The position numbers and the translations under genes were made by a program. Source: Acidimicrobiia bacterium (lineage in GTDB: Bacteria; Actinomycetota; Acidimicrobiia; Spongiisociales; JAHEDJ01). Taken from it: a stretch of 10,095 bases of DNA. The notes under the pieces are model-generated. The model saw only the letters and a program-made list of their open reading frames with translations, searched no databases and was not told the DNA's origin. The stretch is from the NCBI GenBank assembly GCA_030598025.1, contig JAUVQS010000046.1, positions 1 to 10,095 of the forward strand, in the 5' to 3' direction. The first letter of the stretch is position 1. Each line of letters starts with the position of its first letter. Shown here one piece after another: positions 7,227 through 10,095 of this stretch.

Positions 7227-7431
7227 CTACTTCACGTTCGGGTTCGGGGGCATGTACTCCTCGCGAATAACTCTCACGAGTTTGTGATAGGAGGCGATGA
7301 AACCTCGCAGAGTTCGTACGGTCGCTCCGTAGGTGTTGAACTCGGCCACCGCTATGCCGTCCAGTCACCTCGACCTTCGAGGCGTTGAAGAGCTTCTGCC
7401 AGCCAGACTTGAATTGAGTTTGGAGTGTCAC
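7227..7431 (-). pseudogene. Small gene, apparently split by a frameshift (function unknown)
   Basis: A GTG at 7431 with GGGAGG upstream (7436-7441) opens a frame reading MTLQTQFKSGWQKLFNASKV. By hand count, 17 of its first 24 codons end in G or C, as expected for coding DNA here. Beyond about 7362 that frame loses this bias (18 of 43), while the frame shifted by +1 gains it (29 of 40 from GTG 7349). That shifted frame reads AEFNTYGATVRTLRGFIASY and ends in EEYMPPNPNVK with TAG at 7227-7229. One base removed near 7362-7367 would join them into a protein of about 67 residues. Without a shift, the first frame runs 70 residues to TGA at 7219-7221 with an ordinary-looking shadow tail. It could be a decayed gene, an assembly indel, recoding, or two small overlapping genes. 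No family recognised. Confidence 0.4.
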
Positions 7432-7488
7432 GGTTCCTCCCGCCCGCTAGGTCTGCGGCACTTCCGGACCGGTGGGACCCATTAGGAC

Positions 7489-7494
7489 ATTGTA
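7489..7494 (-). promoter_or_regulatory. Putative -10 box of the small gene-LacI-mmsA operon
   Basis: Read on the minus strand the hexamer is TACAAT, one mismatch from TATAAT. It lies 57 bases before the GTG at 7431 and just downstream of the palindrome at 7498-7509, which would sit inside the -35/-10 spacer. No good -35 hexamer is visible (ATGCGT at the expected spacing). Confidence 0.45.
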
Positions 7495-7497
7495 GAG

Positions 7498-7509
7498 TGG
7501 AACGTTCCA
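7498..7509. promoter_or_regulatory. Predicted LacI-family operator
   Basis: TGGAACGTTCCA is a perfect 12-bp palindrome with a central CG, the usual layout for LacI-family operators, where the hinge leucine inserts at CG. It lies about 275 bases upstream of the LacI start, in the spacer of the putative promoter of this operon, so bound repressor would block RNA polymerase. I saw no second exact copy in the window. Binding by this particular LacI protein is inferred. Confidence 0.6.
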
Positions 7510-7538
7510 ATACGCATGTGGGCCATGATTTCGTTCTG

Positions 7539-8303
7539 TCACTGGGCCGTCCACCCGCCGTCCACCAGCAATACATGCCCGGACACCATCGCCCCGGCGG
7601 GAGAGGCAAGGTAGATGACCGCAGCCGCCACGTCGGTAGTCGTACCTACGCGGCCTATCGGCAAGCGGTCGAGCACGCCGCGCAGATACTCTGGTTGGCC
7701 GAGGCGTTCGGCTGTGCCGGGCGTATGGATGAACGTTGGAGCGACGGCGTTGACCGTCACGCCTCGGCTCGACCATTCGAGGGCAAGCACCTTGGTCAGG
7801 AGATTTACACCCCCCTTGCTCGCCGAATAGGCGGCATGATCACGGATTCCGACCACGCCGGCCTGGGAACTCATGTTGACGATCCGTCCCCGACCCTGGG
7901 CAAGCATGATCCGTCCGGCTGCCTGGCAGCAGAAGAACAGGCCGCGCAGGTTGACCGCCATCATCTCATCCCAATCAGGCTCGGTAATTTCCTCGGCCGG
8001 GTGGTTGGCGCCCAGTCCGGCATTGTTGACCAACACGTCGAGCGACCCGAAATGCCCACGTACCTGCTCGAAAACGATGCCAATCTGGCTCACATTGCGA
8101 ACATCGAGCTCCACCGCCAGGGCGTTTCCGCCCTCCGCCTCGATCTCAACTGCCAGCCGCTCCAGGGAGCTGAGGTCGCGGGCAGCAAGAGCCACCGCGG
8201 CGCCGGCTGCGGCCAGCGCCTTGGCAAGATCCCGGCCAATGCCTTTGCTGGCGCCGGTCACCAGCGCAACTTGACCGTCGAGACGGAAGTCCGGATACTC
8301 CAT
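7539..8303 (-). CDS. Short-chain dehydrogenase/reductase (SDR), classical type
   Basis: 254 residues, a classical SDR of the FabG / gluconate 5-dehydrogenase-like size. The nucleotide-binding motif is TGASKGIG (16-23), with NNAG at 93-96 and catalytic residues Asn118, Ser146, Tyr159 and Lys163 (YSASK). Lys20 and Arg42 (end of strand 2, AARD) suggest a preference for NADP(H), a family-based inference. It oxidises or reduces a hydroxyl/keto group on an unknown substrate; the catabolic neighbours favour a sugar acid or polyol. PTFIHTPGTAERL in the substrate-binding loop departs from the usual PG-x-TPM pattern. The start ATG is six bases behind the ACT-protein stop without an obvious Shine-Dalgarno, so the two are probably cotranscribed. 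FabG itself is unlikely, since no fatty-acid genes are near. Confidence 0.92.
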   Translation of the reverse strand: MEYPDFRLDGQVALVTGASKGIGRDLAKALAAAGAAVALAARDLSSLERLAVEIEAEGGNALAVELDVRNVSQIGIVFEQVRGHFGSLDVLVNNAGLGANHPAEEITEPDWDEMMAVNLRGLFFCCQAAGRIMLAQGRGRIVNMSSQAGVVGIRDHAAYSASKGGVNLLTKVLALEWSSRGVTVNAVAPTFIHTPGTAERLGQPEYLRGVLDRLPIGRVGTTTDVAAAVIYLASPAGAMVSGHVLLVDGGWTAQ

Positions 8304-8309
8304 GAAGGT

Positions 8310-8687
8310 CTAGAGGCCGAATGCCTGCCGGGCCGCCTCCAAGTTGGCGACGCCGAGCATCACCCGGCTTCTGGTCGCGAGCGAGAGTAGGTAGACCCCG
8401 GCATCTGCCTCGTAGGCTATGCGGGTGACCTCGGCCAGACCTCCGGGCCGATCCTCCACCGGGACGACCAGCACCTCTCGTACATCAACGATCAAGAAGC
8501 CGGCATCCCTGAGCACCTGCTGCCCCCGGTCGGCCACATCATCGTCAACCACGAGGTGCACCACCCGATGATGCTCCCGGGAAACCGACACTGCGGCCTC
8601 GACGTTGACGCCTGCGGCGCCGAGCGACTCCCAAACCTCGGGGACCGCTCCACCGCGCTCCGGGATGATGATCGTGATGTCTTTCAT
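8310..8687 (-). CDS. Tandem ACT-domain protein
   Basis: 125 residues made of two ACT-like halves: about 3-50 (DITIIIPERGGAVPEVWESL) and about 72-120 (LVVPVEDRPGGLAEVTRIAY). The second has the classic DRPGxL turn that usually binds an amino acid or other small ligand at the domain interface. There is no attached enzyme or DNA-binding domain, so it is probably a small-molecule-sensing partner or regulator; the target is unknown. The start is the ATG at 8687 because AAGGAGG lies seven bases upstream (8695-8701) and the ACT fold begins directly after it. A longer frame from 8756 would add 23 residues with no ACT character. The stop is six bases before the dehydrogenase start, so they likely form an operon. 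Confidence 0.82.
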   Translation of the reverse strand: MKDITIIIPERGGAVPEVWESLGAAGVNVEAAVSVSREHHRVVHLVVDDDVADRGQQVLRDAGFLIVDVREVLVVPVEDRPGGLAEVTRIAYEADAGVYLLSLATRSRVMLGVANLEAARQAFGL

Positions 8688-8694
8688 TGCTTCT

Positions 8695-8701
8695 CCTCCT
8701 T
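8695..8701 (-). promoter_or_regulatory. Strong ribosome binding site that fixes the ACT-protein start
   Basis: On the minus strand this reads AAGGAGG, a full Shine-Dalgarno, seven bases before the ATG at 8687. It is the strongest one in the window and rules against the longer upstream start at 8756. Confidence 0.8.
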
Positions 8702-8777
8702 GTACTGGGCCCCGGGCAATTGTGGGCGATTCATGTGCTGAACTCCGAGCCGACATCGGTCAACTGCATCGGAAGTC

Positions 8778-8785
8778 GGTAGGCT
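8778..8785 (+). promoter_or_regulatory. Putative leaderless promoter -10 element (GGTAGGCT)
   Basis: TAGGCT at 8780-8785 fits TANNNT and ends six bases before the GTG at 8792, so transcription would begin at or next to the start codon. The motif CGGTAG[C/G]CT is shared with the element before the gene at 461. No clear Shine-Dalgarno is present, which agrees with a leaderless mRNA. Confidence 0.45.
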
Positions 8786-8791
8786 CGTCGT

Positions 8792-9346
8792 GTGCGTCGA
8801 GCGGTCGTGTTCACAATGGTTGTTGTAGCAATTGCGGCCGGATTCCTGCTGGTTGCCCGTAATGGCCCCGCGCCGTCGCTGCGATTCGATATCTCTGTTC
8901 CCGATGATCTCCGAGCCCTCGCCGCTGAGACCTGGCAGGATTTCCTGACGATCCACCCGGCGCGAACAGATTGCATCGCCCCGGCGACCCTTAGCGCGGC
9001 GTGGGAGCTCGATACTCGTGCCGAATACCGGCCGGACTCCGCCACGATCGTCGTCAGGGTTCCGGGGACGGCCCCCACCTTGCGCAACCAGATGGTCCAC
9101 GAGTTCGCCCATCACATCGAGTTCACCTGTCCGGAACAAGGTGAGCTCCGATCCACCTTCGCGCAAGCACAGGGCTTTACCGGTTCCGCGCCGTGGTTCG
9201 ACGGCGATACATGGGAGACGACGCCCTCCGAGCAATACGCAGAAGCAACCGTCGAGCTTGTTCTTGGGCGGCGTCCACATCATGGCAACATCCAGATCTC
9301 CGCACGGGCCGCCGACATCGTGCGCCGATGGGCGACGGACTCCTGA
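8792..9346 (+). CDS. Small membrane-anchored or secreted protein with HEXXH zinc-peptidase motif
   Basis: 184 residues. The N-terminus (RRAVVFTMVVVAIAAGFLLVA, 2-22) is a signal peptide or single membrane anchor, so the rest should lie outside the membrane. VHEFAHHIEF contains HEFAH (His103, Glu104, His107), the zinc-binding and catalytic motif of metallopeptidases. PSEQYAEATVE (145-155) supplies Glu147 or Glu151 as a likely third zinc ligand, a gluzincin-like arrangement. Cys61 and Cys113 could form a disulphide. It may be a small protease or an inactive relative; no substrate is evident. The GTG start at 8792 gives a complete leader and matches the leaderless promoter just upstream. It is a single-gene unit divergent from the ACT gene. 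No named family recognised. Confidence 0.78.
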   Translation: MRRAVVFTMVVVAIAAGFLLVARNGPAPSLRFDISVPDDLRALAAETWQDFLTIHPARTDCIAPATLSAAWELDTRAEYRPDSATIVVRVPGTAPTLRNQMVHEFAHHIEFTCPEQGELRSTFAQAQGFTGSAPWFDGDTWETTPSEQYAEATVELVLGRRPHHGNIQISARAADIVRRWATDS

Positions 9347-9378
9347 GGACGACAGAGCCTGCGCTTCCCCGTAGCCAA

Positions 9379-9395
9379 AACCGATCGCGTCGGTT
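9379..9395 (-). terminator. Possible terminator hairpin behind the ABC ATPase gene
   Basis: AACCGA (9379-9384) and TCGGTT (9390-9395) pair around TCGCG. Read on the minus strand the hairpin is followed by a short T-run (GGTTTTGG), so it could end the minus-strand ABC transcript, whose stop is 64 bases upstream. The stem is short and the T-run weak. It lies in the 112-base gap between convergent genes, where nothing else is seen. Confidence 0.35.
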
Positions 9396-9458
9396 CCGTC
9401 GACCGAGACACATCGGGCCGAGAGAGCTGTGATCGCGGCCGGGCCTGATGCGTCCTGC

Positions 9459-10095
<637 letters not shown>

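Noticed and set aside
7723..7745. GAACGTTGG as a second LacI operator
   Set aside because: Only half of the palindrome matches and it lies inside the dehydrogenase coding sequence.
7425..8390. Long plus-strand open frame (321 codons) opposite the dehydrogenase
   Set aside because: Shadow of the SDR gene; composition is unlike a folded protein and it crosses the operator region.
8688..8756. Longer start for the ACT protein
   Set aside because: The added residues are not ACT-like and the strong ribosome site lies directly before the ATG at 8687.

Overview
The window is a stretch of a high-GC bacterial chromosome with tightly packed genes, ATGA-type overlaps, GTG starts and actinobacterial protein families. 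Gene content and codon use suggest an uncultured actinobacterium, possibly of the Acidimicrobiia type; this lineage guess is inference from style, not from a marker gene. I see no rRNA, tRNA, CRISPR array, insertion sequence, integrase or phage gene.

Layout. Bases 1-4637 are all on the plus strand. They hold the 3' end of ilvD (dihydroxy-acid dehydratase), then a close run of a double zinc-ribbon membrane protein, a small three-helix membrane protein, a calcineurin-like metallophosphoesterase and a SAM-dependent methyltransferase. A second, overlapping pair follows: a SRPBCC/START-like protein and an ArsA/Get3-type ATPase. Bases 4698-8687 are on the minus strand. In transcription order they hold a tandem ACT-domain protein, a short-chain dehydrogenase, a small gene that looks frame-disrupted, a LacI-family repressor and CoA-acylating methylmalonate-semialdehyde dehydrogenase (mmsA). 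A lone plus-strand gene (8792-9346) encodes a small anchored or secreted protein with a HEXXH zinc-protease motif. The right edge holds the C-terminal part of a minus-strand sugar ABC transporter ATPase of the CUT2 (FrcA-like) type.

How the genes may work together. The LacI-mmsA pair is translationally coupled (TGA/ATG overlap). It is preceded by a perfect 12-bp palindrome centred on CG, just upstream of a TACAAT -10 box, which is the expected arrangement for LacI-type repression. With the nearby dehydrogenase and CUT2 sugar ABC ATPase, this suggests a catabolic region for a sugar or polyol (for example an inositol-like route ending in a semialdehyde) or for valine. The substrate cannot be read from the sequence.

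The points most worth a second look are the small frame-disrupted gene between the dehydrogenase and the repressor (coding signal switches frame at about 7362), the palindromic operator, the uncharacterised zinc-ribbon/membrane/phosphoesterase/methyltransferase run, the HEXXH protein, and a methyltransferase whose conserved-looking N-terminus has no ordinary start codon. I did not find convincing evidence of a wholly new defence, mobile or RNA system.
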